From Janibacter cremeus (GTDB lineage Bacteria > Actinomycetota > Actinomycetes > Actinomycetales > Dermatophilaceae): a stretch of DNA of 64,000 nucleotides. Under the pieces are notes generated by a model. It did not search any database. It was not told the origin of the DNA and saw only the letters and a list, made by a program, of their open reading frames with translations. Below are positions 1-8,204 of this stretch, one piece after another (the first letter of the stretch is position 1; the number at the start of each line of letters is the position of its first letter). The position numbers were made by a program, and so were the translations under genes. The stretch spans positions 1,674,001 through 1,738,000 of the forward strand of contig NZ_CP115184.1 of the NCBI RefSeq assembly GCF_029395675.1, written 5' to 3'.

Positions 1-132
1 GAGCTCGCCCATGTTGTTCGTCCCGTGTGCCCACCCTCCACGGTCCCAGCGGTCCTCGTCGATGTACCAGCCCCAGCCGGCAGGGCCGGGGTTGCCGAGA
101 GCGGATCCGTCGGCGGCAGCGGTGAGGGTCAT
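1..132 (-). CDS. rnhA: Ribonuclease HI, N-terminal fragment cut by window edge
   Basis: Reading the minus strand from the ATG at 132 gives 44 codons open to the window edge. The peptide holds the RNase HI signatures ADGSALGNPGPAGWG and, further on, GTNNMGEL, which carry the first catalytic Asp (D8) and the catalytic Glu (E43). RNase HI cuts the RNA strand of RNA-DNA hybrids in the cytoplasm. An SD-like GGAG lies about 7 nt before the ATG. The gene is divergent from the DUF885 gene. The remaining two thirds lie outside the window, so intactness cannot be judged. Confidence 0.85.
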   Translation of the reverse strand, partial: MTLTAAADGSALGNPGPAGWGWYIDEDRWDRGGWAHGTNNMGEL

Positions 133-252
133 GCGGTCACTCCGTGGGGTGAAGGGGGAACGGCTGCGGTCTTCCTATCAGACGGAGGCAACGTGGCCGT
201 GCAGCTGACGAATCATGACGTCAAAAGGGCTGCGATCGGCCATCGCGATCGA

Positions 253-258
253 TACCGT
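253..258 (+). promoter_or_regulatory. -10 box for a leaderless DUF885 gene
   Basis: The hexamer TACCGT sits exactly 7 nt before the GTG at 266. It fits the TAnnnT-N6/7-start pattern seen at several other genes here and supports 266 rather than the upstream ATG at 215. No convincing -35 box is visible. Confidence 0.4.
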
Positions 259-265
259 CCGAGGT

Positions 266-1942
266 GTGAGCACCGACACACCCCGTCCCACCACCGACAT
301 CGATCGCATCGCCGAGGCACACCTCGACGCCGAGGTCGCGCTCTCCCCGATCGAGGCGACCTACCTCGGCGTCCCGGGGCACGACGCCGACCTGGACGAC
401 CTCTCCCCCGACGGGTTCGCCGCCGCATCACGATTGCGTCTCGAGACGCTGGCAGCGTTGGAGGGAGCCACCCCCGTCGACGACGTCGACCGGGTGACCC
501 TGGAGGCGATGCGTGAGCGGCTCGGGCTCGCCGAGGAGATGCACGAGGCCGGTCTGGACCTGAGCGAGGTCAACGTGCTCGCCTCACCGATGCAGTCCGT
601 GCGCGACGTCTTCGACGTGATGCCCACCGCGACCCCCGAGGACTGGGCGACGATCGCCACCCGCATGGGCAAGGTCCCGACCGCCCTCGAGCAGTGGACC
701 GAGTCGCTCACCGCAGCGGCCGGCAGGGGGCGGATCGCCCCCCTTCGCCAGTACGAGCGGTGCATCGAGCAGTGCGCCGACCTGACCGCCCCGGACGGCT
801 ACTTCGCCTCCTTCCTCGCGGGCGCGGGGCTGGACGGGCAGCCGCTCCCGGAGTCCCTCGCCGCCGACCTGCGCCGCTCGGTCGACGCGGCCGCCGGCGC
901 CTACCGCGACCTGGCCGAGCGGCTGAAACCGTTGCGGGACAGGGCCCCCGAGGCTGACGCCTGCGGCCGCGAGGACTACGAGCTGCACTCGCGCGCCTTC
1001 CTCGGCGCCCGTGTCGATCTCGAGGAGACCTACGCCTGGGGCCAGGAGGAGCTCGCCCGGATCACGGGTGAGATGGCCGCGGTCGCCGAGCGGATCTCCC
1101 CCGGCGCGACCATCCGGGAGGCCATCGCGATCCTCGACGCCGACCCCCGGTACCAGATCCACGGCACCGACGCGCTGCAGGCGTGGATGCAGGAGAAGGC
1201 GGACGAGGCCATCGAGCTGCTCTCCCCGCACATGGACATCCCCGAGCCGGTCCGCACCATCGAGTGCATGATCGCGCCCACCGAGACGGGCGGCATCTAC
1301 TACACCGGACCGAGCGACGACTTCTCCCGCCCGGGCCGGATGTGGTGGTCGGTGCCGAAGGGGGTCACCCAGTTCGGCACGTGGCGCGAGCTGACGACCG
1401 TCTACCACGAGGGCGTGCCGGGCCACCACCTCCAGGTCGGCCAGACCATCCACCGCCGGCAGCTGCTCAACCGCTGGCGTCGCCTGGCCTCGTGGACGTC
1501 GGGCCACGGCGAGGGCTGGGCGCTGTACGCGGAGTGGCTCATGGCCGAGCTGGGCCACATGGACGACCCCGGCAACCGGATGGGCCTGCTCGACGGTCAG
1601 TCGCTCCGGGCGGCGCGGGTGGTCCTGGACATCGGGGTGCACTGCGGGTTCGAGGCGCCCGCCGAGGTCGGGGGCGGCGCCTGGACCTACGAGAAGGCGT
1701 GGACCTTCCTCAGCGCCCACGCCAACATGGAGGAGAGCTTCCTGCGCTTCGAGCTGGATCGATACCTCGGGTGGCCCGGGCAGGCCCCGAGCTACAAGAT
1801 CGGTGAGCGGCTCTGGCTGCAGCTGCGTGACGAGACCGCCCGCCGCGAGGGCGATGCCTTCGACCTGAGGGCCTTCCACCGCCGGGCCCTCGACGTCGGC
1901 GGTGTCGGCCTGGACACGCTACGCACCGCGGTCTTGGGCTGA
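266..1942 (+). CDS. DUF885 family metallopeptidase-like protein
   Basis: A 558-residue cytoplasmic protein without a signal peptide. It carries the hallmark of the DUF885 family, HEGVPGHH, at about residues 381-388; this HExxPGHH motif resembles a zinc-binding gluzincin site, so peptidase or carboxypeptidase-like activity is the usual family inference. The substrate is unknown. The reading frame is open from an ATG at 215, which has no SD; I chose the GTG at 266 because a -10-like hexamer lies 7 nt upstream and the conserved sequence (DIDRIAEAHLDAEVALSPIE) begins just after it. It converges on the secreted lipase gene; the 123 nt between them hold only short weak palindromes. Confidence 0.8.
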   Translation: MSTDTPRPTTDIDRIAEAHLDAEVALSPIEATYLGVPGHDADLDDLSPDGFAAASRLRLETLAALEGATPVDDVDRVTLEAMRERLGLAEEMHEAGLDLSEVNVLASPMQSVRDVFDVMPTATPEDWATIATRMGKVPTALEQWTESLTAAAGRGRIAPLRQYERCIEQCADLTAPDGYFASFLAGAGLDGQPLPESLAADLRRSVDAAAGAYRDLAERLKPLRDRAPEADACGREDYELHSRAFLGARVDLEETYAWGQEELARITGEMAAVAERISPGATIREAIAILDADPRYQIHGTDALQAWMQEKADEAIELLSPHMDIPEPVRTIECMIAPTETGGIYYTGPSDDFSRPGRMWWSVPKGVTQFGTWRELTTVYHEGVPGHHLQVGQTIHRRQLLNRWRRLASWTSGHGEGWALYAEWLMAELGHMDDPGNRMGLLDGQSLRAARVVLDIGVHCGFEAPAEVGGGAWTYEKAWTFLSAHANMEESFLRFELDRYLGWPGQAPSYKIGERLWLQLRDETARREGDAFDLRAFHRRALDVGGVGLDTLRTAVLG

Positions 1943-2065
1943 GCGGGGTCACACCGGGAGCACCCCGACTGACAAAGGACGCGTCCCTTGGCCCTCGTTC
2001 CTCGGGCCTTGAGTCAGGCCGCGCCCTTCGCCAACCGGGGTGCCGGCGCCGGTCAGCCACTCACC

Positions 2066-3337
2066 TCAGAGGCGCCAGCAGCTGTTGGCCGTGTCGCCGC
2101 CGGCGAAGCGCTTCTCGAAGAAGTACATCGACTTCTCCACGTGCGGCACCATCCCGCCGACGTGCGTCGGGGTCAGTCCGCCGTTGAGCGTCACCCTCGT
2201 GCGCTGGTCGCACCAGTCGCTGCCGAGCTGCTTGCCGACCTCGAAGGGGATGACCTCGTCACCCCAGGCGTGGTTGATCACCACGGGCGCGTTCGGCCTC
2301 AGCGTGCCGATCCGCTGCTCGGTGACCGCCGCCGCGAAGGTGTCGCCAGCCAGCAGGTCGGTCAGCCTCTCCCCGCTCTCGGTGTACTGGCCGGTGTCCT
2401 TGAAGGCGTGGTCGAAGAGGTCGTACACGCAGTCGCCCTCGACGGCCGCGGCCACCTCCTCACCAGTCTCGTTGAGGTAGGGCGCGGGGTCGATGTGCTC
2501 GGCCTGGGCCACGCCGAGGAGCGCGAACAGCGCGAACGCGTTGTACGGACCGGAGTCGATGTTGGCCCCGACCGTGGCCAGGTCGGCCGGCGGGGCACCG
2601 ATGGCCGACCCCCTGATGTCCAGCTCCGGTGCGTAGGACGAGGCGAGCTCGGCGGCCGCGGCCGCCGCGCCGCCACCCTGCGAGTAACCCATCAGGCCGA
2701 CGGGGTTGTCCGCGTCCACGTCGTCGCCCTGCAGCGACTGCGCGGCCCGGGCCATGTCGAGCGAGGCGTGGCCCTGGGCGGCGCGGGCCATGTAGGTGTG
2801 CGTGCCGGGCGTGCCCATCCCCTGGTAGTCGGTCATCGCCACGGCGTACCCGCGGCCGACCGTGCGGGCGATGCCGAGCCCCTCGTACTCGACGAGCTCC
2901 TCCATCTGGCGGGAGGGTGCACAGCGGTCGGCGATGCCCTGCGTCCCCGCCGTGTAGGAGATCAGCGGTCGGTCGGAGGCACCGACGTAGTCGGTCCGGG
3001 GGACGAAGACGGTGCCCGTCACGGCGATCGGGACGCCGTCGGCGTCGGTCGAGGAGTACATCACGCGGGTCGCGGTGACCACGCTCGAGGAGAGGCCCAG
3101 GGGGTCGAGCAGGAAGGGGGCCGGCTCCGTGCGGATGACGGTCCCCGGCGTGCTCGGGATCTGGGCCGGCGGCTCGTAGAACTCGGGACGCTCCGGCTCC
3201 GGCGTGTCGGTCAGGGTGCTGGCCCCGGCGGTGCCGGGGACGTCGTGGGGGGATGCGCCGGCGGTGCCGGCGAGCGGGAGGGCGATGGCGACCGCGAGCG
3301 CGGCTGCGGCGGCCGAGCGCCTCGGGAGGATGCTCAT
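2066..3337 (-). CDS. Secreted lipase of the fungal LIP / actinobacterial secretory lipase family
   Basis: A 423-residue alpha/beta hydrolase. Residues 1-28 form a Sec signal peptide (MSILPRR, then a long Ala/Leu core ending GTAGASP). The nucleophile elbow GYSQGG places Ser219; D360 in HAWGDEVIPF and H392 in THVGGMVPH are the likely rest of the triad, in the order expected for LIP-type secretory lipases. Several Cys (139, 303, 376, 420) could form disulfides outside the cell. It should hydrolyse exogenous acylglycerols or esters. A GTTACC-N4-GGTCAT element lies about 100 nt upstream of the start. Nothing suggests truncation. Confidence 0.85.
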   Translation of the reverse strand: MSILPRRSAAAAALAVAIALPLAGTAGASPHDVPGTAGASTLTDTPEPERPEFYEPPAQIPSTPGTVIRTEPAPFLLDPLGLSSSVVTATRVMYSSTDADGVPIAVTGTVFVPRTDYVGASDRPLISYTAGTQGIADRCAPSRQMEELVEYEGLGIARTVGRGYAVAMTDYQGMGTPGTHTYMARAAQGHASLDMARAAQSLQGDDVDADNPVGLMGYSQGGGAAAAAAELASSYAPELDIRGSAIGAPPADLATVGANIDSGPYNAFALFALLGVAQAEHIDPAPYLNETGEEVAAAVEGDCVYDLFDHAFKDTGQYTESGERLTDLLAGDTFAAAVTEQRIGTLRPNAPVVINHAWGDEVIPFEVGKQLGSDWCDQRTRVTLNGGLTPTHVGGMVPHVEKSMYFFEKRFAGGDTANSCWRL

Positions 3338-3429
3338 GTGGGTCCTGTCTGTGCGTGGCGAGAGAGATCCCCCGACCGGGCAGGGGTGTCCCGGAGGCAG
3401 ACGACCTCGTCATCCGTGGATGGCCACAA

Positions 3430-3445
3430 GTTACCGGCAGGTCAT
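3430..3445. promoter_or_regulatory. GTTACC-N4-GGTCAT operator-like element
   Basis: An imperfect inverted repeat, GTTACC GGCA GGTCAT, in the divergent space between the secreted lipase and maf. It resembles the element upstream of the secreted protease (5289-5304) and the palindrome at 43662-43683. The function is inferred only from position and resemblance. Confidence 0.25.
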
Positions 3446-3475
3446 CCCGGCGGCAACAGATAGGAGACTGTGTCC

Positions 3476-4096
3476 ATGACCTCGCTCGTCCTCGCCTCCG
3501 CCTCCCCCGCCCGCCTCGGTCTGCTGCGCGCCAGCGGCATCGACCCCGACGTGGTCGTCAGCGATGTCGACGAGGACGCCGTCGAGACGGAGGTTCGGCG
3601 GCGCGATCCCGACCTCTCCCCCGCCGGGCTCGCCCAGGTCCTCGCCGAGGCGAAGGGGGCCACCGTCCGGGATCGGCTGGCCGGCGACCGCCGGCTCGTG
3701 CTCGCCTGCGACTCGGTGCTCGAGATCGACGGAGCCGTCCACGGCAAGCCCGGCACGGTCGAGGTCGCCCGCCGTCGGTGGCGGGACGTGCGCGGCAGGA
3801 CCGGCGTGCTGCACACCGGGCACTGGCTCGTCGACCCGGTCAGCGGCCGGAACACCGGCGCGACGGCGAGCGCGACCGTGCACTTCGCCGACATCACCGA
3901 CGAGGAGCTCGAGGGCTACCTCGCCACCGGCGAGCCGCTGCACGTCGCGGGCGGCTTCACGCTCGACGGGGTCGGCGCCCCCTTCGTCGAGTCGATCGAG
4001 GGGCACCCGAGCACGGTGGTCGGGCTCTGCCTGCCGCTGCTGCGCAGGCTGCTGGGCGACCTCGACATCCCGTGGTGGGACGTCGCCTCCGCCTGA
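3476..4096 (+). CDS. maf: Maf-like nucleoside triphosphate pyrophosphatase
   Basis: A 206-residue Maf/HAM1-superfamily protein that begins with the family signature LVLASASPARLGLLRASGI. It contains LACDSVLEIDG, with the conserved catalytic Asp, and later GGFTLDGVGAPFVESIEGHPSTVVGLCLPLL, the usual Maf C-terminal block. Maf enzymes hydrolyse non-canonical or modified NTPs to NMP and pyrophosphate. AGGAG at 3462-3466 is 9 nt from this ATG; a GTG at 3470 is too close to it. In many actinobacteria maf sits beside acyl-CoA carboxylase genes; here accD-like and accA-like genes are in the window but displaced by insertions. A strong hairpin follows the stop. Confidence 0.9.
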   Translation: MTSLVLASASPARLGLLRASGIDPDVVVSDVDEDAVETEVRRRDPDLSPAGLAQVLAEAKGATVRDRLAGDRRLVLACDSVLEIDGAVHGKPGTVEVARRRWRDVRGRTGVLHTGHWLVDPVSGRNTGATASATVHFADITDEELEGYLATGEPLHVAGGFTLDGVGAPFVESIEGHPSTVVGLCLPLLRRLLGDLDIPWWDVASA

Positions 4097-4100
4097 CACG

Positions 4101-4145
4101 GACGAAGGGTGGAGGTGACCGATGCGGTCACCACCACCCTTCGTC
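4101..4145. terminator. Bidirectional terminator between maf and the secreted protease
   Basis: An inverted repeat with 20-nt arms and one internal mismatch: it begins GACGAAGGGTGG, has a GATGC loop, and ends CCACCCTTCGTC. It lies 5 nt after the maf stop and 12 nt beyond the stop of the convergent protease gene. There is no clear U-tract. The stem ends are a variant of the CGAAGGGGG nonamer that recurs through the window. Confidence 0.8.
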
Positions 4146-4157
4146 GTGGGCAGTCCG

Positions 4158-5240
4158 TCAGGAGACGGGAGTCGCCGTCGCGGCCTGCGCGTCGACGATG
4201 CCCTTGCCGTACATGAGGCTGGACCCGCCGCGGGTGCCGAGCACGGGGTGGCGCGCGGTGGTGAGGATCGCGTCCTCGACACCGACCATGGGCCGGCCCT
4301 GGCCGTAGAGCAGGGCCGCGACGCCGGCGACGTGCGGGGTCGCCATCGAGGTACCCGCGTACGCGTCGTAGTCCGCGCCGCCGCACTCCGCGGTCCCGGT
4401 ACCGCGCGGGACGGTGGAGATGATGTCGTCCTCGCAGGGGCCACCGAGCGGGCTGCCGGCGCCACCCGGGGCGGCCACGGCCTTCCCGCTGAGCTTGATC
4501 GGCGTCTCGGAGTAGTAGGCCTTCATCTCGTCGCGGTCCGTCGCCCCCACGCAGATCGAGTCGCTGTTGAAGGCGGGGTCGTTGCACAGCAGCGTGGAGG
4601 AGTTGCCGGCCGCCGCGACGGTCAGGGCGCCCTTGTCCCGGGCGTACTGGATGGCGTCGATGGTGGTCGTGTCCAGCCCCAGCGCCCCGATGAGCTGCAG
4701 ACCCGGCAGGCTGCCGAGGCTGAGGTTGATGACGTCCGCGCCGTTGTCGGCCGCCCAGCGGATGCCCTCGGCGATGTCGGCATTGGTGCCCGAGCCGTCC
4801 TCGAGCACCTTGATCGGCATGATGTTGGCGTCCGGGGCGACGCCCGCGACGCCGATCCCGTTGTCGGCGACGGCCGCGACCGTGCCGGCGACGTGGGTGC
4901 CGTGGGAGTCGACGTCCTGGCCGACCCCGTCGACGCCCTTCCACCCGCCGTCCCCGCAGGAGCCCTCGTGGCCCTCCTCGCAGACGAAGGTCGCGCCCGG
5001 CACGAGCTGGCCGGCCAGGTCGGGGTGACCGAGGTCGACGCCGGTGTCGACGACCGCGACGGTCGCGCCCTCACCGGTCGTGGCCCCCCACGACTCCTCG
5101 GCGTTGATCTGGTCCAGGCCCCACAGGTCGGGGCGAAGGGGGTCGCTGGTCGCCGCTCCGGCGCCTCCGGCGGTCGCCACGAGGCCGACCGCACAGGCGG
5201 CTGCCGCCAGGGGGGCAGTCCATCGAATGCTGCGCTGCAT
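4158..5240 (-). CDS. Secreted subtilisin-like (S8) serine protease
   Basis: A 360-residue S8 peptidase. The start is the ATG at 5240, with GGAGG 8 nt upstream; the frame is open further upstream but lacks an SD. Residues 1-30 are a signal peptide (MQRSIRW, hydrophobic core, AGAA). The triad is complete: D65 (VAVVDTGVD), H113 (DSHGTHVAGT), S298 (AGTSMATPHVAG), with oxyanion Asn at about 213 (AAAGNSS). The mature protein is almost only the catalytic domain, with a very short propeptide region (about 33-55), which is compact for secreted subtilases. Paired Cys suggest disulfides. It probably degrades extracellular protein. Confidence 0.9.
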   Translation of the reverse strand: MQRSIRWTAPLAAAACAVGLVATAGGAGAATSDPLRPDLWGLDQINAEESWGATTGEGATVAVVDTGVDLGHPDLAGQLVPGATFVCEEGHEGSCGDGGWKGVDGVGQDVDSHGTHVAGTVAAVADNGIGVAGVAPDANIMPIKVLEDGSGTNADIAEGIRWAADNGADVINLSLGSLPGLQLIGALGLDTTTIDAIQYARDKGALTVAAAGNSSTLLCNDPAFNSDSICVGATDRDEMKAYYSETPIKLSGKAVAAPGGAGSPLGGPCEDDIISTVPRGTGTAECGGADYDAYAGTSMATPHVAGVAALLYGQGRPMVGVEDAILTTARHPVLGTRGGSSLMYGKGIVDAQAATATPVS

Positions 5241-5288
5241 CAGGAAATCCTCCGTCGGGGAACATGGCGGAGAGGACCTCCGCCGATG

Positions 5289-5304
5289 ACTACCCGAAGG
5301 TAAC
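5289..5304. promoter_or_regulatory. Inverted TACC-N4-GGTAAC element upstream of the protease
   Basis: ACTACC CGAA GGTAAC lies 49-64 nt before the protease start, in the 105-nt gap after the carboxylase gene. It shares half-sites and 4-nt spacing with elements at 3430 and 43662. An operator role is inference. Confidence 0.3.
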
Positions 5305-5345
5305 AATGCGGCGCGGATCATGCAGTGCGAGAGGCGCGAGCCTCG

Positions 5346-6911
5346 TCACACCGGCGGGATGTCCCGGCGGCGGGTGGAGAAGGTGCGCTCGCGGCCGCGC
5401 GCGTGCCGCAACCGGGTGAGCAGCTCGTCGCGCAGACCGTCCGGCTCGATCACCTGGTCGAGGACGAGGTCGGCCGCCAGGCGCTCGAGGTCGACGTCCT
5501 CCTCGTACTCGGCGCGGGCCCGGGCGATGAACTCGTCGCGGGCGGCCTCCCCGTGCTCGGCCTCGACCTGGGCAATCTTGTTGGCGTAGACGGCGTTGAC
5601 GGCGGCCTCCGGACCCATGACCGCGATGCGCGCGGTCGGCAGGGCGATGGTCGCGTCGGGCGCGAAACCGGGTCCGCCCATGGCGTAGAGGCCGGCGCCG
5701 TAGGCCTTGCGGATGACGACGCAGAACTGCGGCACCGTCGCCGAGGAGACGGCCGAGACCATCTTCGCGCCGTGGCGGATGATGCCCCCGCGCTCGACCT
5801 CGGAGCCGATCATGAAGCCGGGGACGTCGGCCAGGTAGATCAACGGGATCGAGTAGGCGTCGCACAGCCAGATGAAGCGCGAGGCCTTGTCGGCGCTGTC
5901 GGTGAAGAGCACGCCGCCCTTGGCCATCGAGTTGTTGGCGACGATGCCGACGGTCTCCCCCGCCATGCGGCCGAGGCCGACGACGAGCTCCGGGGCGAAG
6001 AGCGACTTGACCTCGAAGAAGGAGTCGTCGTCGACGAGACCGTCGATGACGTCGTGGACGTCGAAGGGCTGCGACTCGCGCTCCGGGATGGTCTCCTGCG
6101 TCAGCTGCCTCGCCGGGGCCTCCGGCGCGTACGACGGGAGCTCGCTGTGCCAGTTGAGCGGCAGGTAGCTCAGCCAGATCCGGGCCGTCTCGATGGCCTC
6201 GGCGTCGTCGGCGACGAGGACGTCACCGACACCGCTGACGGTGCAGTGCATGCGGGCGCCGCCCATGTCCTCCAGCGAGACCTTCTCCCCCACGACCATC
6301 TCGGCCATGCGGGGGCTGCCGAGGTACATCGACGCATTGCCCTCGACCATGATCACCAGGTCGGTGAAGGAGGGGATGTATGCGCCACCGGCCGCGCTCG
6401 GGCCGAAGAGGCAGCACACCTGCGGCACCTTGCCGGAGAGGGCCACCTGGTTGTGGAAGATGTGCCCGGCGCCGCGCCGGCCGGGGAACATCTCGACCTG
6501 GTCGGTGATGCGGGCACCGGCGGAGTCGACGAGCCAGAAGACGGGCAGCTCCTCGCGCAGCGCCATCTCGGTCGCGCGCACGATCTTCTCGACGGTGCGC
6601 GCACCCCACGAGCCGGCCTTGACGGTCGGGTCGTTGGCGATGACGATCACCGGCCGCTCGTCGACGAGACCGCGTCCGGTGACGACGCCGTCGGCGGGCA
6701 GGCCCGCGGCGAGGGCGTTCGCGTAGCGGCCGTCCTCGACGAAGGACCCCTCGTCGACGAGCAGCGCGATGCGGTCGCGGACGTAGAGCTTGTTCTGCGA
6801 CTCGAGCTTGGCCGCGGCCTTCGCCGAGGGACGCTCCGAGGCCTCGTGGGCCTCGGCGATGCGACGGCGGACGTCCTCGACCTTGGGGTCGAGCGGGTAC
6901 GGGGTGGACAT
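5346..6911 (-). CDS. Acyl-CoA carboxylase, carboxyltransferase (beta) subunit
   Basis: A 521-residue biotin-dependent carboxyltransferase with both crotonase-like halves. The N-half contains DSAGARITDQVEMFPGRRGAG and FGPSAAGGAYIPSFTD; the C-half contains DVPGFMIGSEVERGGIIRHGAK and RKAYGAGLYAMGGPGF, the two oxyanion/acyl-CoA regions. It moves the carboxyl group from carboxybiotin to an acyl-CoA. The MHCTVSG region is closer to methylcrotonyl- or geranyl-type subunits than to typical propionyl subunits, but I cannot fix the substrate. It is 14 nt downstream of an acyl-CoA dehydrogenase gene, which with the divergent MerR gene resembles a branched-chain acyl-CoA catabolic (liu-type) operon. GGGAG precedes the ATG. 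No biotin subunit gene is adjacent. Confidence 0.88.
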   Translation of the reverse strand: MSTPYPLDPKVEDVRRRIAEAHEASERPSAKAAAKLESQNKLYVRDRIALLVDEGSFVEDGRYANALAAGLPADGVVTGRGLVDERPVIVIANDPTVKAGSWGARTVEKIVRATEMALREELPVFWLVDSAGARITDQVEMFPGRRGAGHIFHNQVALSGKVPQVCCLFGPSAAGGAYIPSFTDLVIMVEGNASMYLGSPRMAEMVVGEKVSLEDMGGARMHCTVSGVGDVLVADDAEAIETARIWLSYLPLNWHSELPSYAPEAPARQLTQETIPERESQPFDVHDVIDGLVDDDSFFEVKSLFAPELVVGLGRMAGETVGIVANNSMAKGGVLFTDSADKASRFIWLCDAYSIPLIYLADVPGFMIGSEVERGGIIRHGAKMVSAVSSATVPQFCVVIRKAYGAGLYAMGGPGFAPDATIALPTARIAVMGPEAAVNAVYANKIAQVEAEHGEAARDEFIARARAEYEEDVDLERLAADLVLDQVIEPDGLRDELLTRLRHARGRERTFSTRRRDIPPV

Positions 6912-6925
6912 GTCGCTCCCTTCGC

Positions 6926-8122
6926 TCAGGCCGGGAGGCCGAGGTGGCGGGCGATGACCATGCGCTGGACCTCGGAGGTGCCCTCACCGATCTCCAGGAT
7001 CTTGGCATCGCGGTAGAAGCGCGCCACGGGGTACTCCTCCATGAAGCCGTTGCCGCCGAAGATCTGGGTGGCGATGCGGGTGGCGCCGACGGCGGCCTCG
7101 GAGCTGTAGAGCTTCGCGATGGCGGCGGCCTTGGCGACCTCCTTGGTCGAGCGCAGGCCGCGGTCGGCCTGGTCCTTCAGCCACGCGGCCTTGTAGGTGA
7201 GCACGCGCGAGGTCTCGGCCATGACGGCCAGGTCGGACACCTGGAAGGAGACGCCCTGGTTGGCACCGATCGGACGGCCGAAGGAGGTGCGGGTGCCCGC
7301 GTACTCCGTGGACAGCTCGAGCATCCGCTGCGTCAGGCCCGTCGCGAGGGCGGCGATGGCGATCCGGCCGTCGTCGAGCGTCTTGAGGAACTGGCGGAAG
7401 CCCTTGCCCTCCTCGCCGACGAGGTTGCCCACGGGCACGCGGCAGTCCGAGAAGCTCAGGCCGTGCGTGTCGGAGATGTGCCAGCCGAGCTTGTCGTAGG
7501 GCTCCTCGACGGTGAAGCCGGGGGTGCCGCTCGGCACGATGATCGCCGAGATCTGCGCGCGGCCGTCCTCGCTCGTCCCGGTCCGGGCGGTCACGGTGAC
7601 GAGGGAGGTGATGTCGGTGCCGGAGTTGGTGATGAAGGACTTGGCGCCGTTGATGACCCACTCGTCCCCGTCCCGCTTGGCAGTCGTGCGCGTGCCACCC
7701 GCGTCGGATCCGGCGTCCGGCTCGGTCAGGCCGAAGCCGGCGAGCGCGCGACCGGCGACGAGGTCGGGCACCCACTGGTCCCGCTGGTCGTCGTCGCCGA
7801 AGGAGAGAATCGGGTTGATGCCCAGGCCCACGCCCGCGGACAGCGTGATGCCGATGGACTGGTCGACGCGCCCCAGCTCCTCGATGGCCACGCACAGGGC
7901 CGTGAAGTCGGACTGGACGACGCCGTCGACCGTCTCGGCGGACCCGCCCCAGCGCTCGGGGACGACGAGGCCGAAGAAGCCCATCTCGCCCATCTTCCGC
8001 ACCACCTCCAGCGGGAGGTGGTGGTCCTTGTCCCACTGCGCGACGTGCGGCTCGACCTCGCCCTCGGCGAAGTCGCGCACGGCGGCGCGGAAGTCCTCGT
8101 GGTCCTGCGAGAGCTCGAACAT
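6926..8122 (-). CDS. Acyl-CoA dehydrogenase (possible isovaleryl-CoA dehydrogenase)
   Basis: A 398-residue FAD enzyme of the acyl-CoA dehydrogenase family: helical N-domain from MFELSQDHEDFRAAVRDF, beta-domain motif GFGLTEPDAGSDAGGTRTTA (flavin/substrate loop), and C-domain ending with IFGGNGFMEEYPVARFYRDAK and EIGEGTSEVQRMVIARHLG. It oxidises an acyl-CoA to the 2-enoyl-CoA, passing electrons to ETF. The frame is open 72 codons further upstream, across the divergent MerR promoter; the ATG at 8122, preceded by GGAAGG at 6-7 nt spacing, is the credible start. Pairing with a carboxyltransferase and a MerR regulator suggests leucine or related branched-chain breakdown; substrate assignment is inference. 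Confidence 0.88.
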   Translation of the reverse strand: MFELSQDHEDFRAAVRDFAEGEVEPHVAQWDKDHHLPLEVVRKMGEMGFFGLVVPERWGGSAETVDGVVQSDFTALCVAIEELGRVDQSIGITLSAGVGLGINPILSFGDDDQRDQWVPDLVAGRALAGFGLTEPDAGSDAGGTRTTAKRDGDEWVINGAKSFITNSGTDITSLVTVTARTGTSEDGRAQISAIIVPSGTPGFTVEEPYDKLGWHISDTHGLSFSDCRVPVGNLVGEEGKGFRQFLKTLDDGRIAIAALATGLTQRMLELSTEYAGTRTSFGRPIGANQGVSFQVSDLAVMAETSRVLTYKAAWLKDQADRGLRSTKEVAKAAAIAKLYSSEAAVGATRIATQIFGGNGFMEEYPVARFYRDAKILEIGEGTSEVQRMVIARHLGLPA

Positions 8123-8168
8123 GCTCACCCTTCCCTGCGCCGCGGCGACGTCGCCGGTGCGCCAGTGC

Positions 8169-8190
8169 TTGACGTTGACGTCAACGTAAA
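8169..8190. promoter_or_regulatory. MerR-type operator in the divergent acyl-CoA/merR region
   Basis: A 16-bp perfect palindrome, ACGTTGACGTCAACGT at 8172-8187, is extended by TT and AA on the outside with one mismatch per side. It overlaps a TTGACG -35 candidate at 8169-8174, with a weak -10 (TGCTAC, 8194-8199) 19 nt away, the long spacer typical of MerR promoters. The neighbouring MerR protein is the obvious ligand. That regulator may thus control both itself and the acyl-CoA genes. Confidence 0.6.
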
Positions 8191-8204
8191 GCATGCTACG
8201 GCGC

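Noticed and set aside
584..1879. Long open frame antisense to the DUF885 gene
   Set aside because: Typical GC-rich shadow: no domain, biased composition, mirror of the real codon pattern. The same holds for long antisense frames at 28402-30000, 31760-33061, 34302-35663, 45610-47679 and 54664-56454.
1943..2065. Terminator between DUF885 and lipase genes
   Set aside because: Only short palindromes such as GGACGCGTCC and a 5-bp GGCCC/GGGCC stem are visible; too weak to call.
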